Positions 50,739 through 59,718 of a stretch of 64,000 nt of DNA are shown here, one piece after another. Every line of letters starts with the position of its first letter. The stretch's first letter is position 1. The stretch spans positions 1 to 64,000 of the forward strand of contig JAETQR010000018.1 in NCBI GenBank assembly GCA_021770615.1, in the 5' to 3' direction. Source of the stretch: Lachnospiraceae bacterium. Its GTDB lineage: Bacteria; Bacillota_A; Clostridia; Lachnospirales; Lachnospiraceae. Both the position numbers and the translations under genes were made by a program. Under the pieces are notes generated by a model, which was given only the letters and a program-made list of their open reading frames with translations, made no database searches and had not been told where the DNA came from.

Positions 50739-51339
50739 TCCTCTTTTTCACCATGTACTTTTCATCTTCAGTTTCATACCAGCAGGCCGCAAAGTTCACT
50801 TTCTGCCCTTCTTCCGGTGAAAGCTGGTATACACAGAGATTTTCCTTTTCATACTGGACTCCTGCGATTTCATAACTTTTTCCTCCGATCTTCACATTCT
50901 TACCGACGACATCCGTACTTCCAAATAACTTATGGGCAGCATCTGCACTTAACAGACAGTGTCCCTCTTCCCCCGGCCATAATACATTCGCTCCGGAAAA
51001 CAAGGCAGCCGGATTCCCAGCGATTCCATACACATTCATACGTTCACTCCGGGAAAACTCCTGATTCTCCACAGTTATATTTCGATTTTTTTTCCAAAAC
51101 ACACAACATAAACCATCCGTCTGCGCCTCAATGATCTTTTCTTTCGCCACATCATCATATGAAAATGGCGTCTCCAGTCTCCACTGCATCTGGTTTTCGT
51201 CCGTTCCACTCCACAAAAACCGAAATGAAAATAAAACAGTTGCCACCGTAAAGAACATAAATGGAACTCCAAACAAAATCACGGTCCGCAGAAGTCCCTC
51301 TCCGAATATCTTCCTGGTGATCTTAGTCATCTTTCTCAT
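50716..51339 (-). CDS. MacB-like periplasmic core domain protein, no permease part
   Basis: A 207-residue protein with one N-terminal helix (about 13-35) and an extracellular domain like MacB_PCD: CLLSADAAHKLFGSTDVVGK and VKIGGKSYEIAGVQYEKENL. MacB/FtsX permeases continue with three more helices; here the protein ends after the core domain. The start at 51339 lies after GAGGAAGACA and overlaps the HlyD-like gene by 17 bp. It may be a truncated permease or an accessory that works with the HlyD protein. Confidence 0.78.
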   Translation of the reverse strand: MRKMTKITRKIFGEGLLRTVILFGVPFMFFTVATVLFSFRFLWSGTDENQMQWRLETPFSYDDVAKEKIIEAQTDGLCCVFWKKNRNITVENQEFSRSERMNVYGIAGNPAALFSGANVLWPGEEGHCLLSADAAHKLFGSTDVVGKNVKIGGKSYEIAGVQYEKENLCVYQLSPEEGQKVNFAACWYETEDEKYMVKKRITTLFSC

Positions 51340-52810
51340 TGTCTTCCTCCAGCATACGGACTTCGTCACCTGACTGCACCTCCCTGTCACACAATACCAC
51401 GATCTGTTCCTTCTCACCCACCGGTGTATTTTCTAAAGCTGCATATTGTTCATTTTTCTCCCCCACTACAACATTTCTCTTGCTCACGCTGTACTCTTTT
51501 CCTAAAAAGGTTTCCTTTTCCTCCAGAACAAGCACATAATATTCATTTCCTCCTGCATACAGGGCCGATAGCGGGACAAGGCAGTCTTTCGTTCCGGAAT
51601 CCGCTTCCACCTTCAACGTACCGTTTTCGCCCAGACTTAATTTCTCATTTTCCACAAGGACTGTCACCTCAAAACTTCCGTCTCCTTTCCGCCGGATCGT
51701 ATTGATGACAGCATCCGGAATCCGAATCTTTCCCGCACTAAATTCAAGCGACACCATATCACCCACATTCACATATTCCCTCTCCTCACTGCTAAGTTCC
51801 GTCTGAAAATACCATCCGTTTTTACTGACTGCCAGAGTCATGACCACCCCTTCTGCTGTCTCTTCCCCTTCCCCCACATTGATCTTATGGACCGTACCTT
51901 TCTCCTCACTCCGGATCGCCCCGCCTTCCTCTGCATATTTTTCCAGTTTCCTTAACTGTTCTTCCTTTTCACGGATGAGATTCTCCTGTTCATAAACACC
52001 CCCTGTATTTTCTTCTTTAGCGGCGTCTATATCCTCGATTTCCCTGGCAGCCTGTTCCTTTGCCTCCTTTTTCAACTTTTTTGCCTTATCCCTGGCACTC
52101 TTTAGCAAAGATTTTTTTTCACTGACCGCTTTTTCAAGAGCATCCTTTCCCTCTTTCCACTCCTTTAATGCCTGCTCCCTGAAAACGGAAGAAAAGATCA
52201 TAAAGGCTTCGACATCCTCCTGTGGAGCTTTCGGTTTTCCGGCTGCTGCCTCCATCGTCCGATATTCTGCACTCCGCATTTTTTCCCCGTTCAGATATGT
52301 TTCAAAATCAGTATACGAAGCAAGTTCCTTACAGGCCTCCTGATACGCTTTTTTCGCCTTTGTGACTGCCTTCCTCTGTTCAGACGCCGTATTTTTCATA
52401 TCCTGCCTCGCCCTCTCTTTGGCAGTCAGAACCTGTCTCTCCTGTTTTTCCTGCGCCTTCTGCAAATCCGCTAATTTCTGTTCTTCAGCCTGGATCTCAT
52501 CTGACAGACGTTTTTGATCCTCTCCCAGTTTATCTGCATCCAGCCGGAGCAGCACAGTACCTTTTTTTACAGCTTCCCCCTCTGTGACGCACACTTCCTG
52601 TATCCGCAGTCCCTCTTCTATCACGACCGCCTTTTCAGACGCCGCCTTAAGCACCCCCTCTTTCTCAATCTTATGACTGAGCGTTCCCTTCTCCGCATTT
52701 CCGGCCTTAACCTGAGGCATCTGCCACGCATACACCCCCCGTGACACTGCCGTGCATATGACCATAAATATGATAAATCCCGCCAACAAACGGATCACTT
52801 TTCTTTTCAA
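51323..52810 (-). CDS. HlyD-family membrane fusion protein
   Basis: A 495-residue protein: N-terminal helix (about 5-27), split biotinyl-lipoyl domain (about 50-85, VTEGEAVKKGTVLLRLDADK, and about 300-325, GTVHKINVGEGEETAEG), a long Lys/Glu coiled coil between (about 88-295), and a beta-barrel/C-terminal region with LVPLSALYAGGNEYYVLVL. Such adaptors partner MacB-type ABC exporters. The TTG start (52810) is 9 bases after GGAG. Followed by the MacB-core gene and preceded by sugar-type permease genes. Confidence 0.9.
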   Translation of the reverse strand: MKRKVIRLLAGFIIFMVICTAVSRGVYAWQMPQVKAGNAEKGTLSHKIEKEGVLKAASEKAVVIEEGLRIQEVCVTEGEAVKKGTVLLRLDADKLGEDQKRLSDEIQAEEQKLADLQKAQEKQERQVLTAKERARQDMKNTASEQRKAVTKAKKAYQEACKELASYTDFETYLNGEKMRSAEYRTMEAAAGKPKAPQEDVEAFMIFSSVFREQALKEWKEGKDALEKAVSEKKSLLKSARDKAKKLKKEAKEQAAREIEDIDAAKEENTGGVYEQENLIREKEEQLRKLEKYAEEGGAIRSEEKGTVHKINVGEGEETAEGVVMTLAVSKNGWYFQTELSSEEREYVNVGDMVSLEFSAGKIRIPDAVINTIRRKGDGSFEVTVLVENEKLSLGENGTLKVEADSGTKDCLVPLSALYAGGNEYYVLVLEEKETFLGKEYSVSKRNVVVGEKNEQYAALENTPVGEKEQIVVLCDREVQSGDEVRMLEEDNEKDD

Positions 52811-52816
52811 AACATT

Positions 52817-53683
52817 TCACTCCTTCATTCCTGTTGAGATGATTCCCTGTTCCATATAATCCTGTCCAAGTAAAAACACCAGAACCGCCGGAATCAATAT
52901 GATCACCGAAGCGGCAAGGGAAATCCCCGCCTGTTCCGGTTTTATCTCCGGCAAATACAAAGAGATGGGCCAGAGCGACCGGTCCTTTATAAATGCTAAC
53001 GGCTGCTCGATCATATTCCAGTATTCCAAAAAGCCCAGTACCAACGCCGACAAAATCCCCGACCTTCCAAGTGGTATCCCGATCCGTAGTAAGATCATAA
53101 ACTCTCCGGCACCATCGACTTTCGCCGCCTCGATGACCTCTGCCGGTACTGCCACAAATCCCCGGTAAATGATAAAAACCGGAAAAGTCGAAAAAACAGC
53201 CGGAAGGATAACTGCTGCCTGTGTGTTCATCAAACCCAGCTGCTCGATCACAAGATAAGAGGGCAGCATCGTTACCTGAAACGGCATGAGCATTAAAATA
53301 ATATAAAGTGTCAGAAGAACATGCTTTCCACGAAAACGGTACCTGGCAAATGCCCAGCCCGCCGGCAGTGCTACAAGCATCTGACCACACAGGATCACAA
53401 AGACCATTTTTATTGAATTCCAAAACACAGTAAAAAAACTTGGTGTTTCAAGCAAAAGCTTCCTAAAATGCGAAAGCGTCGGATAAGACGGAAGCGTGAG
53501 CACCTCTGCACTCCCTCCGCCTCCTGACAGGATGGGAACCAGACTTTCCTTCAGTTCCCATCCGCTTTTTAATGAGGAGACCACGGTCAGGACCACCGGG
53601 ACACATACAACACCGGCGATCATCACAAGCACAGCTCCCAAAAATAATTTCATTATCATACGAGGTATTTTATAGCTTCTCAT
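52817..53683 (-). CDS. ABC transporter permease, MalG-like
   Basis: A 288-residue inner-membrane permease with six helices and the EAA loop EAAKVDGAGEFMILLRIGIP (about 198-217), typical of CUT1 carbohydrate importers. It overlaps the upstream permease stop by 4 bp (ATGA) behind GGAGC. The family imports oligosaccharides or similar; no ATPase gene adjoins, so a shared MsmX-like ATPase encoded elsewhere is assumed. Confidence 0.92.
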   Translation of the reverse strand: MRSYKIPRMIMKLFLGAVLVMIAGVVCVPVVLTVVSSLKSGWELKESLVPILSGGGGSAEVLTLPSYPTLSHFRKLLLETPSFFTVFWNSIKMVFVILCGQMLVALPAGWAFARYRFRGKHVLLTLYIILMLMPFQVTMLPSYLVIEQLGLMNTQAAVILPAVFSTFPVFIIYRGFVAVPAEVIEAAKVDGAGEFMILLRIGIPLGRSGILSALVLGFLEYWNMIEQPLAFIKDRSLWPISLYLPEIKPEQAGISLAASVIILIPAVLVFLLGQDYMEQGIISTGMKE

Positions 53684-54567
53684 TTTTGTGCTCCATCTCC
53701 CATTCTCTCAAGAAACAAGGTACCAAGTACCAGTACGACCGAAATACATACTGCAGCGGCTGACATCTGATCTACATCCAGATTGGTAAACCAGTTATTG
53801 AACAGGTGCTGCAAAAGATACATTTTCTGCTGTGGATAGGCACCCGCCACAAGATATGCCTCCCGGAATATCTTAAAGGAATTTAAAAGGGACAATACCG
53901 TGATCGTATAAAACACCGGCCTCAGCCCCGGCAGGATCACATGACGGAAGCACTTCCATTCTGAGGCACCGTCCACCTTCGCCGCCTCGATCAGGCTGAC
54001 CGAAATATTTTTCAGCCCGGCCAGCCAGAGGACGATCGTGTATCCGGTATTTTTCCACAGATAACTAATGATCAGAACCCAGAAAGAAGCATCGCTTCCA
54101 AGCCAGTCGACGGTGGATAGCCCCAGTGCCGACAATCCCATATTCAGAATGCCATTGCGGTAAAAAAATATTTTCCAGATGATCACCACTGTTACCGCAG
54201 GTACGGCCATCGGGAATAAAAATACGGATTTCAGATGCTCCGAATAGCGGCTTCGGTATAAAATCATCGATATCGCCAGAGATACAAGGATCAACAAAGG
54301 CAGCCCGATCCCTAAAAAACGAATTGTATTTTTCAGCGCCAGACGAAATGCCTCATTTGAAAATATCTGCGTATAATTTTCCAGTCCACAAAATGTTTTG
54401 GAGGCTGAATTGTGAAACGAACGCCGGATCATATCAAGGAAGGGGACCAGTACAAAAATCACGACACCCGCCAGACTCGGCACCAGAAACCATATTCTAC
54501 TCTTCCATAAGGAGCGTGATCTTCTGGCTGATTTCCCTGACACCGTCTTCAACCCCCTTTTCCCCAT
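53680..54567 (-). CDS. ABC transporter permease, MalF/UgpA-like
   Basis: A 295-residue permease with six helices and the EAA loop EAAKVDGASEWKCFRHVILP (about 203-222). It pairs with the MalG-like protein. The frame starts 71 bp inside the solute-binding protein gene; a GTG nearer the end of that overlap, after AAGGGGGTTGAAGAC, is another possible start. Basic N-terminus (KSARRSRSLWKSR) before the first helix is usual for this family. Confidence 0.9.
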   Translation of the reverse strand: MGKRGLKTVSGKSARRSRSLWKSRIWFLVPSLAGVVIFVLVPFLDMIRRSFHNSASKTFCGLENYTQIFSNEAFRLALKNTIRFLGIGLPLLILVSLAISMILYRSRYSEHLKSVFLFPMAVPAVTVVIIWKIFFYRNGILNMGLSALGLSTVDWLGSDASFWVLIISYLWKNTGYTIVLWLAGLKNISVSLIEAAKVDGASEWKCFRHVILPGLRPVFYTITVLSLLNSFKIFREAYLVAGAYPQQKMYLLQHLFNNWFTNLDVDQMSAAAVCISVVLVLGTLFLERMGDGAQK

Positions 54568-56791
54568 TTATCACAGAGGCAGCAATCTCAATGATCTCTT
54601 CCCGGATAGCAGCATTTAAGTCCGCCGGAACCTCTACCCCGTCTACCAGCTGCTCAAACTGCTCCAGTTCCTTTTCATCCGGCCATTGCAATTCCAAAGT
54701 ATCATCACTGTCCGGCAGACTCATTAATGCCGAAGAGTCCGGATTCGGATTTTTGCTGAAACTTTTAAAGGCCTCTCGGTTTACTGGAAATCCATCATCC
54801 AAATCGCTCCTTTGTACTTTTTCTCCCAGCATGACCTTTAAAAATTCGACAGCAAGTTCCGTCTCTCCGGAACTTTTGGTGATTCCTGCGACACCAGACG
54901 GAATAAATATTTTCTTCGACTGCCCCTCAAAAAGCCGCAGTGAGTCTGTTCCGTTTTTACGCATCACAGAAAACAGATCCCTCAGCCCGGACATTCCTCT
55001 GAAACTTCCCTGTGCGATAACCTGCCCTGACGATCCATACCGGTTCATCACCTGTCTCGAACCATCCAGGCTGGCCGAATCATTCGCAGAATATTCCCTG
55101 TATTTTTCTATGCTCTCCATGTGTCTTTCATGTTCCTGTATTTTACCCGAGTCCAGTTTTTTCTGTTCTGCCTGCCAGATGCGCTTCGCCTGCGTCATAA
55201 ATTCCGTGAGAGCACCCTCGTCGACCTTTCCATCATCCGTACTCCATGCACTCTCACATACCAGATACAACCGTTCCAGCAGCTCATCCGCACGGTAGGT
55301 CCCAAATACGGTATCTTTGGATCCCGCTAAACGTTCTGCCGCATCCGCCATACTTTTCAGATCGTTTATCGAAGAAATATCTTTTTCATCCCCCGACATA
55401 AGCAGCATAAGAAACCGTAACGGAACTGCATATATTTTCCCGTCCTTTGAATAGCTTTCGAGGATATTTTTATAATATCCGCACTCTCCCTCCAGTTCTT
55501 TTATCATATCCCCCAGATCCTTCAGGACTCCCTTCTCCACATAGGAATCTATGGGCATCCCATCTAACATGATGATATCCGGCCCCGATCCCGCCAGGAT
55601 CTTTGTATTGAGATTTTTAATGGCATCATTCCTCGTCACTCCGTCTTCACCGCTGATACCGATTTCGAGCCGCACGTAAACATCCGGGTTATTTTCACGA
55701 AAACTGCTGATCGCCCGTCTTACCGTTTTATTCCCATACAGACTGTAAATATTAAGCTGCTTTTCCGGAACCGATGACGCTTCCGGATCATAACGGTAAG
55801 TATCCAGCTCCCCGTCCGCATATGCGATCATGATACTGTCATTATCCATAACAAACAATTCTAACGGTGTCTTTTCAGGATCTGACAGACAGGTGAGATC
55901 ACCCTGGGCCAACTGCTCCACCACACTCCCATTTGTTACATGGGAATAAATCCCGTTACTGGAAGCGGCCAGTATTTTTTCTTTTCCGTTTCCCCCCAGA
56001 ACAACCTCCCCGCCTTTCCCGGCCTCTTTCTCCACAAATTCGTCAAGAACAGCGTCCGAAGGGGTGACGCTTTCTGTCTCAGGATCATAGATAAATACCT
56101 TTTTCCCACTATGTGCCGCAATGCAATTTCCATAGTAATAAATCGGCAGCCCCTCCCCCACTTCTCCTTCTGCTCCAATCCTTTTATATGCTTTCCCTTT
56201 TTTCAAATCGATTTCATATACCGCACACTCATTGTTTGATGAAACAAAAAGCCTGGACTCCTTTGTGAACACTGCCTTTCCCACACACGAGGAACTATCT
56301 CCGAACTTTATTTTAAGTTCCTTTTCCTTTCCTTTGGGATCCACATAAAGATACCGCTCCGGAAATGGCACTTTATCCGTCGATTCATTCCACAGGATAT
56401 AAGACACAAAAAAGCCTCCGTCCGGAGCTGTCACCGCACTTGTAATATCGATACTATCCTTATTGATCAGTTCCTTCAGTGTTTTATTTTCCTTCACATC
56501 CCATGTCTTACCATAATCCTTTGACTGGATAATCTGCCCATTTTTCACGTCAACGATCGTGACCACTCCCTGTTCCCCGACACTTATACTTCCACCTCCC
56601 TCATACTCTTCCGGAACAGCTAAGATCTGTTCTACATACCGCCCTTTTGCGCCCGTTTTATTTGTTTCTCCATCCTCACCGGCTTCTGTTCCGGCCTCCC
56701 CGCACCCTGTCATGGACAGGATCAGAAAAAACAGGAAAAGAAAAAGGGAGCATTTTCTTTTTGCCTTTTGCATTTGTCTTCCACCTTTCAT
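54497..56791 (-). CDS. Propeller/solute-binding fusion lipoprotein
   Basis: A 764-residue lipoprotein. The signal KAKRKCSLFLFLFFLILSMT ends in a lipobox Cys. Residues about 45-355 are beta-rich with a BNR motif (SKDYGKTW) and look like a propeller. Residues about 360-760 form a family 1 extracellular solute-binding domain (KTVRRAISSFRENNPDVYVRLE, SGPDIIMLDGMP, FIPSGVAGITKSSGE). Solute-binding proteins are normally about 420-450 residues. Start at 56791 (GGAGG 10 bases upstream) or 56773. First gene of a run with two permeases, HlyD and MacB-core proteins. Confidence 0.85.
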   Translation of the reverse strand: MKGGRQMQKAKRKCSLFLFLFFLILSMTGCGEAGTEAGEDGETNKTGAKGRYVEQILAVPEEYEGGGSISVGEQGVVTIVDVKNGQIIQSKDYGKTWDVKENKTLKELINKDSIDITSAVTAPDGGFFVSYILWNESTDKVPFPERYLYVDPKGKEKELKIKFGDSSSCVGKAVFTKESRLFVSSNNECAVYEIDLKKGKAYKRIGAEGEVGEGLPIYYYGNCIAAHSGKKVFIYDPETESVTPSDAVLDEFVEKEAGKGGEVVLGGNGKEKILAASSNGIYSHVTNGSVVEQLAQGDLTCLSDPEKTPLELFVMDNDSIMIAYADGELDTYRYDPEASSVPEKQLNIYSLYGNKTVRRAISSFRENNPDVYVRLEIGISGEDGVTRNDAIKNLNTKILAGSGPDIIMLDGMPIDSYVEKGVLKDLGDMIKELEGECGYYKNILESYSKDGKIYAVPLRFLMLLMSGDEKDISSINDLKSMADAAERLAGSKDTVFGTYRADELLERLYLVCESAWSTDDGKVDEGALTEFMTQAKRIWQAEQKKLDSGKIQEHERHMESIEKYREYSANDSASLDGSRQVMNRYGSSGQVIAQGSFRGMSGLRDLFSVMRKNGTDSLRLFEGQSKKIFIPSGVAGITKSSGETELAVEFLKVMLGEKVQRSDLDDGFPVNREAFKSFSKNPNPDSSALMSLPDSDDTLELQWPDEKELEQFEQLVDGVEVPADLNAAIREEIIEIAASVINGEKGVEDGVREISQKITLLMEE

Positions 56792-56878
56792 CGTTTTATT
56801 TCCTCCCGGATACACTTTCAATCTAACACCTGATCCTCTAACTTTTCTCTAATTTTAGATTTTATTTAAAGATTTGTA

Positions 56879-56951
56879 TGATAAAATAAGTTCTAACGAA
56901 CTTATTGGCAAGTTGCATACGCAACATTGGGATGCACAAAAAGCGTGTGCA
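56879..56951 (-). repeat. Three-hairpin structured element, copy 2
   Basis: Read on the minus strand: GCACACG...TGTGC, then GTTGCGTATGCAAC, then AATAAGTTC/GAACTTATT followed by TTATCA. Order, spacing and the outer stems match copy 1 at 4850-4920; the middle stem differs in sequence but keeps pairing. It lies in the leader of the propeller/solute-binding gene, about 90 bases before its start, the same relative side as in copy 1. Confidence 0.65.
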
Positions 56952-57003
56952 AAAACAATGATACAATAATTAAAACACAAAACAAAAGGGAGTTGTATGA
57001 CTT

Positions 57004-57708
57004 ATGAGAATCCTGTTGATCGAAGATGATAAAGATTTCTGTGAGGTTCTTTCCTTTCAGCTGACTGAAGCCGGTTTTTCCGTTGATGTATGCCATGACG
57101 GTGAAGAAGCTCTTTATTATATCAGCCAGAACGCCTGTGACCTCATCCTGCTCGACCGGATGCTTCCGCATATCGATGGACTGACTCTGCTGAAAAAGAT
57201 GAGAAACAGCGAAAACCAGACTCCTGTTATCATCCTTACCGCACTGGGAGAGACAACGGACAAGATCCAGGGACTGGATACCGGCGCAGACGACTATCTG
57301 GTAAAACCTTTTGAATTTGAAGAGCTGCTGGCCCGCATCCGCAGTATAAGCCGACGGCCAAGGCACTGGCAGCCAGCTGCTGCGCTTGATTTTGGTGATA
57401 TCCATTACACCCCTGATTCAAACAGCCTTTCCGGCCCTCTCGGAACCTGTACCCTGTCCAAAAGAGAGGGGGCGCTCATGGAATTTTTGATGCATAATAC
57501 AAACCAGATCCTCCCCAAACATATTATCTTATCAAGGATATGGGGACCGGACGGAGAAGTAGAAGAAGGGAACGTGGACAACTATATTTATTTCATCCGG
57601 AGACGCCTGAAAACCGTTTCCCATCTGGTCACATTAAAAACGATCCGGGGTGTCGGCTACCAGTTATCCGTACAATGCCAACCTGACGACACCAAAAATG
57701 AACCATAA
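57004..57708 (+). CDS. OmpR/PhoB-family response regulator
   Basis: A 234-residue regulator: receiver domain (1-115) with the acidic pair EDD (8-10), phospho-acceptor Asp in LILLDRMLP (about 52), the Thr of VIILTALGE and Lys of YLVKPF (about 101), then a winged-helix DNA-binding domain (about 130-228, LSKREGALMEFLMHN, VDNYIYFIRRRLK). Pairs with the histidine kinase 20 bp downstream. GGGAG lies 11 bases before the ATG. It is divergent from the solute-binding operon and may regulate it. Confidence 0.95.
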   Translation: MRILLIEDDKDFCEVLSFQLTEAGFSVDVCHDGEEALYYISQNACDLILLDRMLPHIDGLTLLKKMRNSENQTPVIILTALGETTDKIQGLDTGADDYLVKPFEFEELLARIRSISRRPRHWQPAAALDFGDIHYTPDSNSLSGPLGTCTLSKREGALMEFLMHNTNQILPKHIILSRIWGPDGEVEEGNVDNYIYFIRRRLKTVSHLVTLKTIRGVGYQLSVQCQPDDTKNEP

Positions 57709-57728
57709 AAACAAGGAGGGCACTTCAT

Positions 57729-59030
57729 ATGAAAACAAAACTTTTCAAACAGGTCCGTTTTAAACTGACGTTCCTTTTTACCGGTATTGCCGGCCTGATC
57801 CTGATTTCATTGTCTGCTGCCTGGCTTTATACCTCCGAACAGGCCCTGAAGAATAATCACTACCTATCCTTTCTAAGAGAAAGTGACACCATTTTTTCCA
57901 ATCTGGAAAAGCAAAATACCATCTCTTACAGCCTGCTCTCCACCGTGGCAAATAATAAAAATCTGTTCATCGCCATCTACGACAATGACAAGCTCCTTTC
58001 ATTTGCTGAAACCACACTTTCAAAAGAGCAGAAAGCACTCACTGCAGAGGTTCTCACCGCCGCCAGAAAGCAGTTGTCCTCTCTCCCGGTTTCAGAACAT
58101 GCCTGGTCCCATACTGATTTTTCGTATAAGGGAAACGATGGACGCACCTGGTATACAAATACGGCACGTATAAAATATTCCTCTTCTTTTTTAGATGCCG
58201 TAATCATCTTCTCACCACAGACACTGGAAAAACAAATATCTTCCCAGCGAATATACTTTATCCTGATCAATCTGGCAGGCGTACTGTTTTTTCTGCTTTT
58301 TTCGTTTTTTTATGTTGGAAGGCTTCTTATCCCGATCCAGAAAAACCAAAAGAAGCAAAACGATTTCATTGCAGCTGCTTCCCACGAACTGCGCACCCCG
58401 GTAGCTGTGATCCTCGCTTCCGTGAGCGCCATCCGGCAGGCAGATCACCGGACCGAACATTTTTTACAGATGATCGAAAAAGAGGGCAGACGTTTATCTG
58501 CTCTCGTAAATGATATGCTGTTTCTGGCGGGGTCTGACAGCCAAACCCGCTCCCCTGCCCTGAAAAAAACAGAACCAGACACCCTTTTGCTGAACAGCTT
58601 TGAAGAGTTTCTGGAAATCGCCAAAAAGAAACATATAAAATTGTCCATTGAACTTCCCGAAACAGAAATTCCTAAGCTCACCTGTGATCCGGAGCACATT
58701 TCACAGGTCATCGGCATCCTCCTGTCAAATGCCGTAAGCTACGGTAAAAACGGTGGAACGATCAAACTATCCCTTCTTGTCTCTGCATCATCCCTCTCCT
58801 TTGTCGTTCGAGATGATGGACCCGGCATCCCGGATGAAGCAAAACCCTACCTCTTTGACCGCTTTTACCGGGCAGACCCGTCCCGGAACGAGGAGGATCA
58901 TTTTGGCCTTGGCCTGTGTATCGCTAAAGAAATCATCGATCTGCACCACGGTCATATCACCGTGTCAGATACTCCCGGCGGAGGCGCCACATTCACTATA
59001 ACCTTACCGGTAACTCAACGCCCAGGCTGA
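57729..59030 (+). CDS. Sensor histidine kinase
   Basis: A 433-residue membrane kinase: two helices (about 12-35 and 175-198) flank an extracellular sensor domain; HisKA with the phospho-acceptor His in AAASHELRTPVAVI (about 221); HATPase with GILLSNAVSYGKNG (N box), RDDGPGIPDEAKPYLFDRFY and GLGLCIAKEIIDLH. No HAMP domain is obvious. Forms a two-component system with the preceding regulator. Its last 16 bases overlap the convergent HAD gene. Confidence 0.95.
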   Translation: MKTKLFKQVRFKLTFLFTGIAGLILISLSAAWLYTSEQALKNNHYLSFLRESDTIFSNLEKQNTISYSLLSTVANNKNLFIAIYDNDKLLSFAETTLSKEQKALTAEVLTAARKQLSSLPVSEHAWSHTDFSYKGNDGRTWYTNTARIKYSSSFLDAVIIFSPQTLEKQISSQRIYFILINLAGVLFFLLFSFFYVGRLLIPIQKNQKKQNDFIAAASHELRTPVAVILASVSAIRQADHRTEHFLQMIEKEGRRLSALVNDMLFLAGSDSQTRSPALKKTEPDTLLLNSFEEFLEIAKKKHIKLSIELPETEIPKLTCDPEHISQVIGILLSNAVSYGKNGGTIKLSLLVSASSLSFVVRDDGPGIPDEAKPYLFDRFYRADPSRNEEDHFGLGLCIAKEIIDLHHGHITVSDTPGGGATFTITLPVTQRPG

Positions 59031-59704
59031 GAAATACGAAGTTTTTCCTCCGCTTTTCGGATACATCCTTCAATCTCCTCAGGTGTGCCCGCAATGTAGT
59101 CACTTCCTGCCTGCTCAAACTCTTCCTTTGTCCCATATCCAAAAAGAACCGACACACACGGTATGGAAAAATGATGTGCCCCTTCCACATCGTATTTACG
59201 ATCCCCTACCATGATACAGGCTGTCGGATCTTTTATCCCGCATTCCTTTATCACATGTTCGATGACCTGGATCTTATCATTACGTTTTCCATCCATGGTG
59301 GCCGCTCCCACAAAATCAAAATAAGAGAGAATCCCAAAACGTTCCAGGATCTGTACTGCAAAATGATCCGGCTTTGAAGTGGCCACTACAAGCTTTTTCC
59401 CACTTTCTTTTAATCCCATAAGCAACTCCGGAATACCATCATAAACCTTATTTTCAAACATTCCCCCCGCATTATAATATTCCCTGTAATACCCGACAGC
59501 TCTTTGGGCCTCTTCTTTCGTCATCCCTGTATAATTCATATAAGAATCAATAAGCGGGGGACCGATAAACGGATAATAGTCCGCTCTATCCCCCACTTTC
59601 ATACCAGACTTTTCCAGAGAATACATGATTGCATTCGTGATGCCGGTTCCCGGATCTGTCAGTGTCCCATCGAGATCAAATAATACATGTGTGATCTTCA
59701 TCAT
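59015..59704 (-). CDS. HAD-family phosphatase (phosphoglycolate phosphatase-like)
   Basis: A 229-residue HAD subfamily IA enzyme: motif I LFDLDGTLTDPGTG (nucleophile Asp about 8), motif II VVATSKP, a Lys in SYFDFVGAATMDGKRNDK and motif III VGDRKYDVEGA. The start at 59704 (or the next Met) follows GGAGAGG. Could be Gph-like or a pyrimidine/sugar phosphatase. It overlaps the end of the upstream glycosyltransferase frame region only by a few bases, so the two are probably co-transcribed. Confidence 0.92.
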   Translation of the reverse strand: MMKITHVLFDLDGTLTDPGTGITNAIMYSLEKSGMKVGDRADYYPFIGPPLIDSYMNYTGMTKEEAQRAVGYYREYYNAGGMFENKVYDGIPELLMGLKESGKKLVVATSKPDHFAVQILERFGILSYFDFVGAATMDGKRNDKIQVIEHVIKECGIKDPTACIMVGDRKYDVEGAHHFSIPCVSVLFGYGTKEEFEQAGSDYIAGTPEEIEGCIRKAEEKLRISQPGR

Positions 59705-59718
59705 ATCCCTCTCCGTTA

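Noticed and set aside
56896..56951. Simple operator sites for the two-component regulator
   Set aside because: The inverted repeats match the element at 4850-4920 in order and spacing, so they are better read as a structured repeat than as regulator sites.
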